Assembly: GCA_900769955.1 (NCBI GenBank)
Contig: CAAGIP010000045.1
Location: 1-5,939, forward strand
Source of the DNA: Spirochaetia bacterium
GTDB taxonomy: Bacteria > Spirochaetota > Spirochaetia > Sphaerochaetales > Sphaerochaetaceae
Length of the DNA stretch: 5,939 bases
Reading direction: 5' to 3'
Under the pieces are notes generated by a model that had not been told where the DNA came from, did no database searches, and saw only the letters and a list, made by a program, of their open reading frames with translations. The first letter of the stretch is position 1. Each line of letters begins with the position of its first letter. A program made the translations under genes and the position numbers. Positions 1 to 5,866 of this stretch are shown one piece after another.

Positions 1-69
1 CGAGTCTGTCGAGTCTGTCGAGTCTGTCGAGTCTGTCGAGTCTGTCGAGTCTGTCGAGTCTGTCGAGTC
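1..69. repeat. 9-bp tandem repeat array (unit CGAGTCTGT)
   Basis: The unit CGAGTCTGT is repeated without any mismatch for seven full copies (1-63) plus six bases of an eighth, diverging at base 70. The array runs off the left edge of the window, so its true length is unknown. Because the unit is 9 bp, all reading frames through it stay open. On the + strand one frame reads Glu-Ser-Val repeats and then stops at a TAA at 80-82, so this could be the low-complexity C-terminus of a gene lying to the left. On the - strand an ATG at 102-100 would read into Thr-Asp-Ser repeats, but I see no convincing ribosome binding site for it. It may equally be a non-coding minisatellite. Perfect copy identity suggests recent expansion or slippage. 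Confidence 0.95.
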
Positions 70-199
70 ATCCTGTATATAACTACTTATTGATCCTAAC
101 ATGATTATCTTTTCCCTGTTGTTGATTTCCAACTCTTGTCGGGATATATGCATTATGAGTTGCTGTTTTCGTTATGATTCATCGCCTGGTATCACAGTT

Positions 200-211
200 A
201 TCATGCATGAT
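200..211. promoter_or_regulatory. Perfect 12-bp palindrome, candidate operator
   Basis: ATCATGCATGAT is a perfect inverted repeat about 60 bp upstream of the -35 box of the acyltransferase gene. Its ATCAT/ATGAT arms are the same pentamers that make up the palindrome over the -10 box at 291-301. A further perfect palindrome, ACACATGTGT, lies at 239-248. The rest of the 70-272 stretch shows no gene I can support. Operator function is an inference from symmetry and position only; no regulator gene is visible. Confidence 0.25.
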
Positions 212-272
212 CTCACACAGCGCTTTTTCCCGCCGCTGACACATGTGTTGCATACGTGGCAGATATTCTCTG

Positions 273-301
273 TTGAAAAAACATATAAATATGATTATCA
301 T
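273..301 (+). promoter_or_regulatory. Sigma-A type promoter of the acyltransferase gene
   Basis: TTGAAA at 273-278 (5 of 6 to TTGACA) and TATCAT at 296-301 (5 of 6 to TATAAT) are separated by an ideal 17-bp spacer that is very AT-rich. The predicted start site near 307-309 leaves a leader of about 17 bases. The GGAGGG ribosome binding site at 314-319 lies in this leader, five bases before the ATG at 325. The position fits the downstream gene well. Confidence 0.6.
291..301. promoter_or_regulatory. Palindrome overlapping the -10 box, candidate operator
   Basis: ATGAT-T-ATCAT is a perfect odd-centred palindrome that covers the whole -10 hexamer (296-301). A 9-bp part of it, ATGATTATC, recurs as a direct repeat at 101-109, and the same half-sites form the palindrome at 200-211. 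A repressor bound here would block RNA polymerase. The motif is AT-rich and short, so chance occurrence is possible. Confidence 0.3.
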
Positions 302-324
302 GCTCTTCGTCATGGAGGGATAAT

Positions 325-1608
325 ATGTTACTGGATAATGAGTTCCTGCACTACTCTTTTCTGTATTCGACAAATAAGGCTTTCGATAATGTCTTCCGCT
401 TCATCATAACACTGAAAACCACTGTTGATGGTTCAGCCCTTCAGCGGGCAGTCATTCCTGCCTTCAGAAGATACCCATATTTCACCGTAAAACTTATTAC
501 GAAAGAAGGTGGTTATGATATCGTATACAATGATAATCCCATTATAGTTACGGAAGGTCTAAAGCCTGTATGTCTTGGAACCGCGGAGTCCAATTATCAC
601 TTTGTTTCAGTTGGTTTCAGCGGCAAGGAAATATATATTGATGTTTATCACTCTCTTACCGATGCAGGAGGTATTACGCCGCTTGCAAAGACTCTCCTTT
701 ATTACTATCACAAAGAGACAACCGGTGTTTTTCCTGTAAAGAAGGATATTCTTACCCTGGATGATCCAGTATCACCTGAGGAATATAAGAATCCCGTTGC
801 TGATATCAGGGAATATCCTGATAAACCGGACTGGGAATATCACGAGATCAAGGCATTCAATCTGGGAGAACAGGAGAGGCACACTCCTGATGAAAGGAAG
901 TTATACTTTTTGACCATTCCGGAGGAACAGTTTGCATCTTATGCCAAAGAGCACAAAGGAAGCATCAATACAACAATTGCAGCATTATTTGCGAAAGCTG
1001 TGGACAACTGTGTTCCTGAGGAGGAAAGAGCTGAAAGGCCTGTTGTTGCCGGTATTGCAATTAGCACCAAGAAGCTCATCGGTGCGGAGAAAAGTTTTGC
1101 CAACATGGTAGCCCTCGCCAATATCGAATTTGACTCAGTGTGTGATGCAAGTATTGAAAAACTGAATGTGGAAGGACGATCTCAGCTGAGAAAACAGACA
1201 GAGCTGCAGAATATACTATACTCCCTGAAAAGCAGACCCAATCTCGTTGGTTATCTCAAAAGTCTTCCTGATGATGACACAAGAAAGAACATCTACTACA
1301 GGATGATTCTCAGGCTTAAAGCAAGGGACTCTTTCTTCGTGAGTTATCTCGGTAAGCAGGACTGGAGTTCTCTGGATGATGATGTTGATTCCATCTTTGC
1401 AGTATCAGAGGCAGATAACCACAGCATGGAAATAAATCTATATGCAGTAAGCGGAAAGTTCTGCATAGCAATGGCTCAGAACTTCGGTTCCGATGCATAT
1501 ATCAAATCATTTCTGACATTACTTGATGATGAGGGTATCAGCTATCAGGCAGAAGGTCCTTCTGAGCTTATACTTCCATCGGTCAGAACTACTGAACAGA
1601 GTTGCTGA
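325..1608 (+). CDS. Condensation-domain / alcohol acetyltransferase-like acyltransferase
   Basis: This 427-residue protein has the general look of the CoA-dependent acyltransferase superfamily (chloramphenicol acetyltransferase, NRPS condensation domain, PapA5 and alcohol acetyltransferases). The N-terminal half contains the pattern HSLTDAGG, with H109 as the likely general-base histidine and D113 as the structural aspartate of the HHxxxDG motif; Y108 replaces the first histidine. A second segment, SYLGKQDW (residues 340-347), is placed like the C-terminal core strand motif of this fold. No signal peptide or membrane segment is visible, so it is probably cytosolic. The start at 325 is supported by GGAGGG at 314-319 and the promoter at 273-301. 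It is a stand-alone gene: no carrier protein or adenylation gene is next to it, so the acyl donor and acceptor are unknown. It is convergent with the PreA-like gene. Superfamily assignment is moderately sure; the specific reaction cannot be read from the sequence. Confidence 0.75.
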   Translation: MLLDNEFLHYSFLYSTNKAFDNVFRFIITLKTTVDGSALQRAVIPAFRRYPYFTVKLITKEGGYDIVYNDNPIIVTEGLKPVCLGTAESNYHFVSVGFSGKEIYIDVYHSLTDAGGITPLAKTLLYYYHKETTGVFPVKKDILTLDDPVSPEEYKNPVADIREYPDKPDWEYHEIKAFNLGEQERHTPDERKLYFLTIPEEQFASYAKEHKGSINTTIAALFAKAVDNCVPEEERAERPVVAGIAISTKKLIGAEKSFANMVALANIEFDSVCDASIEKLNVEGRSQLRKQTELQNILYSLKSRPNLVGYLKSLPDDDTRKNIYYRMILRLKARDSFFVSYLGKQDWSSLDDDVDSIFAVSEADNHSMEINLYAVSGKFCIAMAQNFGSDAYIKSFLTLLDDEGISYQAEGPSELILPSVRTTEQSC

Positions 1609-1636
1609 CCTTATCTTTTTCTATTCTGCCGAGGTT

Positions 1637-1656
1637 GTCCGGGAATACTCCCGGAC
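1637..1656. terminator. Hairpin between convergent genes, probable weak bidirectional terminator
   Basis: GTCCGGG (1637-1643) and CCCGGAC (1650-1656) form a perfect 7-bp GC-rich stem with a 6-base loop. The hairpin lies in the 60-bp gap between the two convergent stop codons, 28 bases after the acyltransferase stop and 12 bases beyond the stop of the minus-strand gene. Neither side has an immediate run of T; the plus strand has only a loosely T-rich stretch at 1666-1680. It is a plausible shared terminator, but without a canonical U-tract. Confidence 0.5.
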
Positions 1657-1668
1657 TGAAATCGGTAT

Positions 1669-3111
1669 TCATTTTCTTCTAATGGCTTTTCCGGATGAGC
1701 ATATTGCTTCTTCCGGACAGACAAGTATGCATAGATGACAGCCGACGCACTTTTGTGCATCCATAACAGGTTTTCTGTTTTCGTTAAGTGATAGTGCCTG
1801 ATGGCCGCCGTCCATGCATGAGATCACACAGCGTCCGCAGCCAATACATCTATCCCTGAGGAACTTCGGATAAATGACGACATCCCTTTCAATTTCCTCC
1901 ACATCGACAACCTTTCTTATCATACCTCCGATAACATCTTTCAGGGTCAGGTTTCTTTCCTGCAGGAAGATAAGAAGTCCTTCCTTCAGATCATCGATTA
2001 TCCTGTAACCATACTGCATCACTGCTGTGGTGACCTGCACTGAAGCAGCACCGAGGAGCATGAAAGAGAGTGCATCCTTCCAGGTTTCAATACCGCCCAT
2101 ACCTGATATGTGCTTTCCCTTAAGCTTTTCATTCTGACTCAGCTCAGATATGAATCTCAGTGCGATGGGACGAACCGCATTTCCGGAAAAGCCCCCTACG
2201 GCTACCCTGCCGCTTCCGGGTTCGATTTCTATCAGGCTCTTTATCGTGTTGATCGCAGCGATGCCATCTGCCCCACCCTTAGCTGCAGCTTCAGCAGCGG
2301 GGCTCATCACATCCACATTGGGAGTAAGCTTCGCAAGAACCGGAAGATCGGTTCCCCTCTTTGCAGCTTTTGTGAAAAGCTCAACCAGATAAGGGGACTG
2401 TCCGGTGTCAGACCCCGTACCGTCTTCAACCATGTTGGGGCATGAGAAATTAAGTTCAATTGCATCGGCACCTGCTTCAGTCACTTTCCTGGCAAGATAT
2501 TCCCACTCCGCTTCATCACGTCCCATGATAGAGGCAAGCAGGAATTTGGTCGGATAATTCTCCTTGAGTTTTCTGAATACATCGAGGTTTTCCTCCAGCG
2601 TATGGTCCGAGAGCTGTTCTATGTTCTTGAATCCTGTTATGGCACCAGTGTCCCCTTTAATTGCCGAAAACCTTGGGGATGCTTCATGGATTTCCATAAG
2701 GGAAAGAGTCTTGAATGCAACTCCTGCCCACCCGGCGTCAAAGGCACGTGCACACATATCGTATGTACTTCCCACAACAGATGAGGAGAGCAGGAACGGG
2801 TTTTCAATTCTGATTCCGCAGATCTCACTTTGAAGCAGTTTTTCATCCAGAATCATGTTTCTGTCAGACTGTACCTTTGAAAGCTTTGACATTACCTTCC
2901 TTATCGGCACATCCCTGATGCATGCCTTCTCGCATTCACCGTTACAGGAAACACAGGCTTCAGTAAGTTTAAGTGCTGCTCCTTTCTCATTATCAAACCA
3001 GATGCTTCTGAGTATTCTTCCCGCATCCATTTCCCCACACGCCTCTGAGCATGGAGGATCCATGCAAAGTACGCATTCTGCCATTTCCTTCCTGTAAATC
3101 TTTTTATCCAT
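1669..3111 (-). CDS. preA: PreA-like dihydropyrimidine dehydrogenase subunit with extra N-terminal Fe-S domain
   Basis: This 480-residue iron-sulfur flavoenzyme resembles PreA, the catalytic subunit of bacterial NAD-dependent dihydropyrimidine dehydrogenase (uracil/thymine reduction). Residues about 95-400 form an FMN-binding TIM barrel of the dihydroorotate dehydrogenase type. Expected pyrimidine-site residues are present: N163 and E165 in FKNIEQ, N221 in NFSCPN, and N288-T289 in AINT. The GMGGIETW segment (337-344) fits FMN phosphate binding. The C-terminus holds two [4Fe-4S] motifs: C422/425/428/432 and C455/458/461/465. Unusually, residues 1-72 add two more cysteine clusters, C13/16/21/25 and C53/56/60/64, like the N-terminal domain of mammalian DPD, PreT and GltD, but with no FAD or NAD(P)H domain in the chain. 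The position of the DPD catalytic cysteine appears to be T236. The ATG at 3111 is preceded by AGAGGA seven bases upstream. No preT is visible. PreA family membership is confident; the exact substrate is less so, and another flavin-dependent reductase role is possible. Confidence 0.85.
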   Translation of the reverse strand: MDKKIYRKEMAECVLCMDPPCSEACGEMDAGRILRSIWFDNEKGAALKLTEACVSCNGECEKACIRDVPIRKVMSKLSKVQSDRNMILDEKLLQSEICGIRIENPFLLSSSVVGSTYDMCARAFDAGWAGVAFKTLSLMEIHEASPRFSAIKGDTGAITGFKNIEQLSDHTLEENLDVFRKLKENYPTKFLLASIMGRDEAEWEYLARKVTEAGADAIELNFSCPNMVEDGTGSDTGQSPYLVELFTKAAKRGTDLPVLAKLTPNVDVMSPAAEAAAKGGADGIAAINTIKSLIEIEPGSGRVAVGGFSGNAVRPIALRFISELSQNEKLKGKHISGMGGIETWKDALSFMLLGAASVQVTTAVMQYGYRIIDDLKEGLLIFLQERNLTLKDVIGGMIRKVVDVEEIERDVVIYPKFLRDRCIGCGRCVISCMDGGHQALSLNENRKPVMDAQKCVGCHLCILVCPEEAICSSGKAIRRK

Positions 3112-3136
3112 GATTTATTCCTCTGATGTATTTCAA

Positions 3137-3142
3137 AGTATA
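3137..3142 (-). promoter_or_regulatory. Possible -10 box of the PreA-like gene
   Basis: On the minus strand TATACT (3142 to 3137) matches TATAAT at 5 of 6 positions and would start transcription about 20 bases before the ATG at 3111. No convincing -35 is found 16-18 bp upstream (TCCCTT at the 17-bp position). The IS terminus begins only 33 bp upstream of this box, so upstream promoter elements may have been displaced by the insertion. Weak call. Confidence 0.25.
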
Positions 3143-3174
3143 GTACGGATTTTCAGTTGAAGGGAAAAAACATT

Positions 3175-3293
3175 TGTAAAATCCGGCAAAATGACCTACC
3201 CATATCCAGCTAAAACGACCTACCTGCGTCCGACTAATATGACCTACCCCCAAACCGAGGCCAAAACAGCAATCCGGCTAACTTGACCTACCC
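3175..3293 (+). repeat. IS left end: four copies of the terminal repeat (transposase-binding sites)
   Basis: Four direct copies of a unit close to AATCCGGCTAANTTGACCTACCC occur here: L1 3175-3201 (the terminal inverted repeat), L2 3202-3224, L3 3225-3250 and L4 3271-3293. The GACCTACC cores start at 3193, 3217, 3241 and 3285, so the first three are spaced exactly 24 bp apart and the fourth 44 bp further in. IS21-family elements are known for multiple terminal repeats recognised by IstA, which is the natural role here. L4 includes TTGACC, which resembles a -35 box, but no good -10 follows at the right distance. Confidence 0.9.
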
Positions 3294-3300
3294 TTCAATA

Positions 3301-3359
3301 GCCTCCAGAGTCTGAAGGAGGAAGACACTGAGTCTTCCTGAATTCATTTACAAGGAGGC
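3301..3359 (+). promoter_or_regulatory. Structured istA leader with possible RBS-masking element
   Basis: An 8-bp hairpin, AGGAAGAC (3319-3326) with GTCTTCCT (3332-3339) and a 5-base loop, sits just upstream of the istA ribosome binding site (AAGGAGG, 3352-3358). GCCTCC at 3301-3306 is exactly complementary to GGAGGC at 3354-3359, so it could close the structure and hide the ribosome binding site. It could alternatively pair through CCTCC with GGAGG at 3317-3321, which overlaps the hairpin arm. Such masking would limit transposase translation, for instance from outside transcripts, as is known for some other IS elements. The function is inferred from complementarity only. Confidence 0.4.
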
Positions 3360-3363
3360 GTTT

Positions 3364-4938
3364 ATGGCTAAACTTTCATACCGCTCAATACTGAGCCTAC
3401 TGGCGGAAAACAAAAGCATCACGGGAATAGCCAGGAACCAGGATACGACACCCAAGACGGTGAGACGTATCCGCGACAAGGCAACGGAGATGGGACTTCT
3501 TCCGGACGGATGGAGGAAACACAGTGAGGAAGACCTGCACACACTCATGAATCCCCGTCCCGGTGCAAGGAAGGATGAACAGGGGCCGGACTGGGAGGCC
3601 ATCCATGAGGAACTGGGACGCAAAGGCACGTCATCCTCAAAGCATAATCACATGACACTTCAGTTCATGTATGATGAATACTGCAGGGAAGCCAGGGCAA
3701 GAGGCGTGGAGCCCATGGGAAGAACGACGTTCTTTGACAGTTACGGCGCCTGGTGCGGCAAACATGCATTCGTTGCCCACACACAGCGCACACCCGGAAT
3801 GAGGATGGAAATAGACTATGCGGGGGATGCGCTGCTAATCACTGACCCGCACACAGGGAAAACCAGGGAATGCTATCTTTTCCTTGCCGTGCTCAGCTAC
3901 AGCAAGTACACCTATGCGGAAGCAGTGGAAAACCTTGGGAAAAAGGACTTCCTTCAGGCTGTAATCAATTCCTGCGACTATTTCGGGTGTACCGCACGCC
4001 TATGGGTTCCGGACTGTGTCAGGAACGCAGTGCTGAAGGGAAGCTCGAAGGAATGGGCTGTCCTCAATTCATCCATGGCCGAACTCGGCAGGTACTACGG
4101 CGTCGAGGTCTTCCCCTGCTCACCTCATGCCCCCCGCGAGAAGCCGGCTGTTGAAGGCGGAGTCCGGAACTCATATCAGAGAATATACAATGCGATACGC
4201 AACTGCGTCTTCCACAGCATCGATGACCTGAATGAAGCCCTGCTGGAACAGCTGGAGGAGTATAACGATGCTCCTTTCAGGGAAAGGCCTGAATGGTCAA
4301 GACGAAAGGCATTCATGGAACTTGAGAGGGATAAGATGCTGCCGCTGCCTCCTGTTTGTTACGAGATACGGGAAACGGCAACGGCAACAGTCGGCAAGGA
4401 CTCTCATGTGAGATGCTCCATTGACGGATATTATTATAGCGTACCGTACCAGTATAAGAAAACAGGAGTAATCATCGCACTTGGCAAAAGGGACGTAATC
4501 ATACATTCGCAGACGGGTGAGACGATAGCCGTTCATGAAAGGGGACATGACCCGTTTGACAGGTATGTGACGAAGGCGGAGCATCTGGAGTCCTTCCTGT
4601 CATGCTACCATGATGAAAGTCCCAATTATTTCATAAGCATGGCAGCCCGGGCCGGTGAGGGTACCGGGAAGGTAATCGGGAACATATTCGAAACCACGCA
4701 GTACCCGGAGACGGTCTACAAGACCTGCAGGGCAGTGCTCGGACTGGGAAAAAGATACGGATATGCGAATCTTGAGAAAGCATGCACCTGTGCACTCGCA
4801 AGATACGGAACATCCCCGGATGCCCGTATCGGTTACTCGAAACTCAAGCCCCTTGTCCTGAGATACCATGAAGCGTCACTTAAGGAAAAGGGAGACGCAG
4901 GAATGAAAGAAGCTGACATGACTGAATATGAGCTGTGA
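3364..4938 (+). CDS. istA: IS21-family transposase IstA
   Basis: This 524-residue DDE transposase recognises the element's end repeats and carries out DNA cleavage and strand transfer, working with the IstB ATPase. Residues about 5-45 form a helix-turn-helix region (SITGIARNQDTTPKTVRRI) for DNA binding. The retroviral-integrase-like core spans about 145-280 and has D151 (EIDYAG), D217 (VPDCVRNAV) and E264 (KPAVEGGVRNSY) as the catalytic triad, all in the contexts usual for IstA. Residues about 335-400 match the C-terminal beta-barrel region, including the typical GYYYSVPYQY and IAVHERG segments. The start at 3364 is supported by AAGGAGG five bases upstream. The stop is followed after 19 bases by istB, forming a two-gene operon. 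Length is within the normal range for the family and there is no frameshift. Translation may be limited by the structured leader at 3301-3359. Confidence 0.95.
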   Translation: MAKLSYRSILSLLAENKSITGIARNQDTTPKTVRRIRDKATEMGLLPDGWRKHSEEDLHTLMNPRPGARKDEQGPDWEAIHEELGRKGTSSSKHNHMTLQFMYDEYCREARARGVEPMGRTTFFDSYGAWCGKHAFVAHTQRTPGMRMEIDYAGDALLITDPHTGKTRECYLFLAVLSYSKYTYAEAVENLGKKDFLQAVINSCDYFGCTARLWVPDCVRNAVLKGSSKEWAVLNSSMAELGRYYGVEVFPCSPHAPREKPAVEGGVRNSYQRIYNAIRNCVFHSIDDLNEALLEQLEEYNDAPFRERPEWSRRKAFMELERDKMLPLPPVCYEIRETATATVGKDSHVRCSIDGYYYSVPYQYKKTGVIIALGKRDVIIHSQTGETIAVHERGHDPFDRYVTKAEHLESFLSCYHDESPNYFISMAARAGEGTGKVIGNIFETTQYPETVYKTCRAVLGLGKRYGYANLEKACTCALARYGTSPDARIGYSKLKPLVLRYHEASLKEKGDAGMKEADMTEYEL

Positions 4939-4957
4939 GCGGCAATGGAGGTGAGAT

Positions 4958-5752
4958 ATGAAGGATATTATTATAACTGGAACGCTCAGGAACGGGAAAA
5001 GCGTGAATCTAAGTGAAACCGACATGGATAACATTGAGGCAATGAAGACGCTGAGGCTGTCTGCAATGAAGGAGGAGTACCTCAGGATGGTTGAAAACGG
5101 TGAAATCTGCTCCGAGCCTGCGGAGAAGATCATAAACCGTCTCCTTTCAGCCCAGACCGTTCAGAGGTTCGTCAACACAAGCCGGAAACGCATCGGCAAG
5201 GCAAACTTCTGGTATGAGGATGCCTCAGTCCAGAAACTGGAAGACGAGCATGTCTTTGCGGACAGGGCCATGATCAGCAACGTGTTAAGGTTCAACTTCA
5301 TCAGACTGGGAGGCGTGGTGAAGATTACCGGAGGCACTCATACGGGCAAGACCTATCTTGCCTGTGCGATTGGCGTCAGGGCATGTGAGGCCAGGATAAG
5401 CACTTTCTACATCAGATTCATGTCCCTGATAAAGGACACGTACAGATCTCCGCTGGAAAAGGACATGCTCATGGATATGAACCATCTCAGAAACGTGGAT
5501 CTCCTTATCATTGATGACTTCGCTCAGACCGAGGAGCCGCTCACGGTTGAGGAGAAGGACATGATCATGGATCTGATTGACTACAGGAAGAGGGGAAAGG
5601 GGACGATCCTTGTCTCCCACCTGTCTACAGACGGATGGATCGCGAAGCTGAACATCGGAAAGAACAAGAGTGCATCACTCAGGCAGTGGTTCAGTTCAGG
5701 ACAGACAGTGCATCTGGGATCATCTCCGCTGACTGAGGAGCGGAAGGATTGA
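4958..5752 (+). CDS. istB: IS21-family helper ATPase IstB (divergent)
   Basis: This 264-residue AAA+ ATPase of the DnaC/IstB group assists IstA in target selection and transposition. The N-terminal helical region (about 25-110) includes the family-typical LRLSAMKEEY segment. Walker A is GGTHTGKT (125-132) with K131-T132 binding nucleotide, and Walker B is LLIIDD (182-187). The sensor-like position reads VSH (219-221), where many IstB proteins have S/T-Q or S/T-N, and R242 (SLRQW) is placed like the usual arginine of the DR(I/L)VH motif, which is otherwise not conserved. An extension of about 25 residues precedes the usual N-terminus. The start at 4958 has GGAGGTGA at 4947-4954. A downstream in-frame ATG at codon 23 or 29 would give a more usual N-terminus but lacks as clear a ribosome binding site. 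It is co-transcribed with istA across a 19-bp gap. Confidence 0.92.
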   Translation: MKDIIITGTLRNGKSVNLSETDMDNIEAMKTLRLSAMKEEYLRMVENGEICSEPAEKIINRLLSAQTVQRFVNTSRKRIGKANFWYEDASVQKLEDEHVFADRAMISNVLRFNFIRLGGVVKITGGTHTGKTYLACAIGVRACEARISTFYIRFMSLIKDTYRSPLEKDMLMDMNHLRNVDLLIIDDFAQTEEPLTVEEKDMIMDLIDYRKRGKGTILVSHLSTDGWIAKLNIGKNKSASLRQWFSSGQTVHLGSSPLTEERKD

Positions 5753-5762
5753 TAATGATGGC

Positions 5763-5802
5763 GGTAACGGCGGCTGGAATGCTGCCGTTATCCCTTTCTT
5801 TC
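5763..5802 (+). terminator. Rho-independent terminator of the istAB operon
   Basis: GGTAACGGCGGC (5763-5774) pairs with GCTGCCGTTATCC (5781-5793) through 12 base pairs, including one G-U wobble and one bulged A, with a 6-base loop. It begins 10 bases after the istB stop codon. The pyrimidine-rich tail CCCTTTCTTTC follows, with T-runs interrupted by C, so termination may be less than fully efficient. Position and structure fit the end of the operon. Confidence 0.7.
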
Positions 5803-5814
5803 CCGCTCTTTCAC

Positions 5815-5862
5815 TGGTGGAACCACCATGTTTTCAACATGACATCTAAAGTTTTTCAAAAC
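5815..5862. repeat. Three successive small inverted repeats near the IS right end
   Basis: TGGTGG-AA-CCACCA (5815-5828), CATGTT-TTC-AACATG (5827-5841) and GTTTT-TC-AAAAC (5851-5862) are all perfect inverted repeats packed between the istB terminator and the right-end repeat array. The first two overlap by two bases. No gene is seen in 5753-5939. They could be extra stem-loops that block transcription crossing the IS end, or protein-binding sites; their role is unknown. Confidence 0.45.
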
Positions 5863-5866
5863 CTCA

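Noticed and set aside
1..69. CRISPR array
   Set aside because: The repeats are directly adjacent 9-bp units with no spacers, so this is a simple tandem repeat.
202..222. Similarity of CATGCATGA...TCACACAGCG at 202-222 to the segment near 1813-1832 inside the PreA-like gene
   Set aside because: Considered as a possible degraded copy of the preA 3' region, but the match is about 20 bases with an internal difference and does not extend; neither frame continues the Fe-S motif. Likely chance.
101..409. Open frame of 102 codons on the + strand overlapping the acyltransferase start
   Set aside because: No ribosome binding site, it covers the promoter and overlaps the well-supported gene at 325 in another frame; the translation has no recognisable features.
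2110..2445. Long + strand open frames opposite the PreA-like gene (also 2150-2392, 2564-2833, 2855-3097)
   Set aside because: They are antisense shadows of a gene with clear FMN and Fe-S motifs, without ribosome binding sites or recognisable products.
3175..3182. Possible circle-junction or outward promoter made from IS ends (TTTACA outward and TAAAAT inward at the left end, CATAAT inward at the right end)
   Set aside because: Single hexamers look reasonable, but no correctly spaced partner is found: outward TTTACA is 32 bp from TATACT upstream of preA, and the right end has no -35 at the distance needed for TAAAAT with a junction spacer of a few bases.
4297..4869. Minus-strand open frames within istA (4297-4584, 4600-4869)
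   Set aside because: Antisense to the conserved transposase C-terminal region, with no sign of translation signals or domain content.
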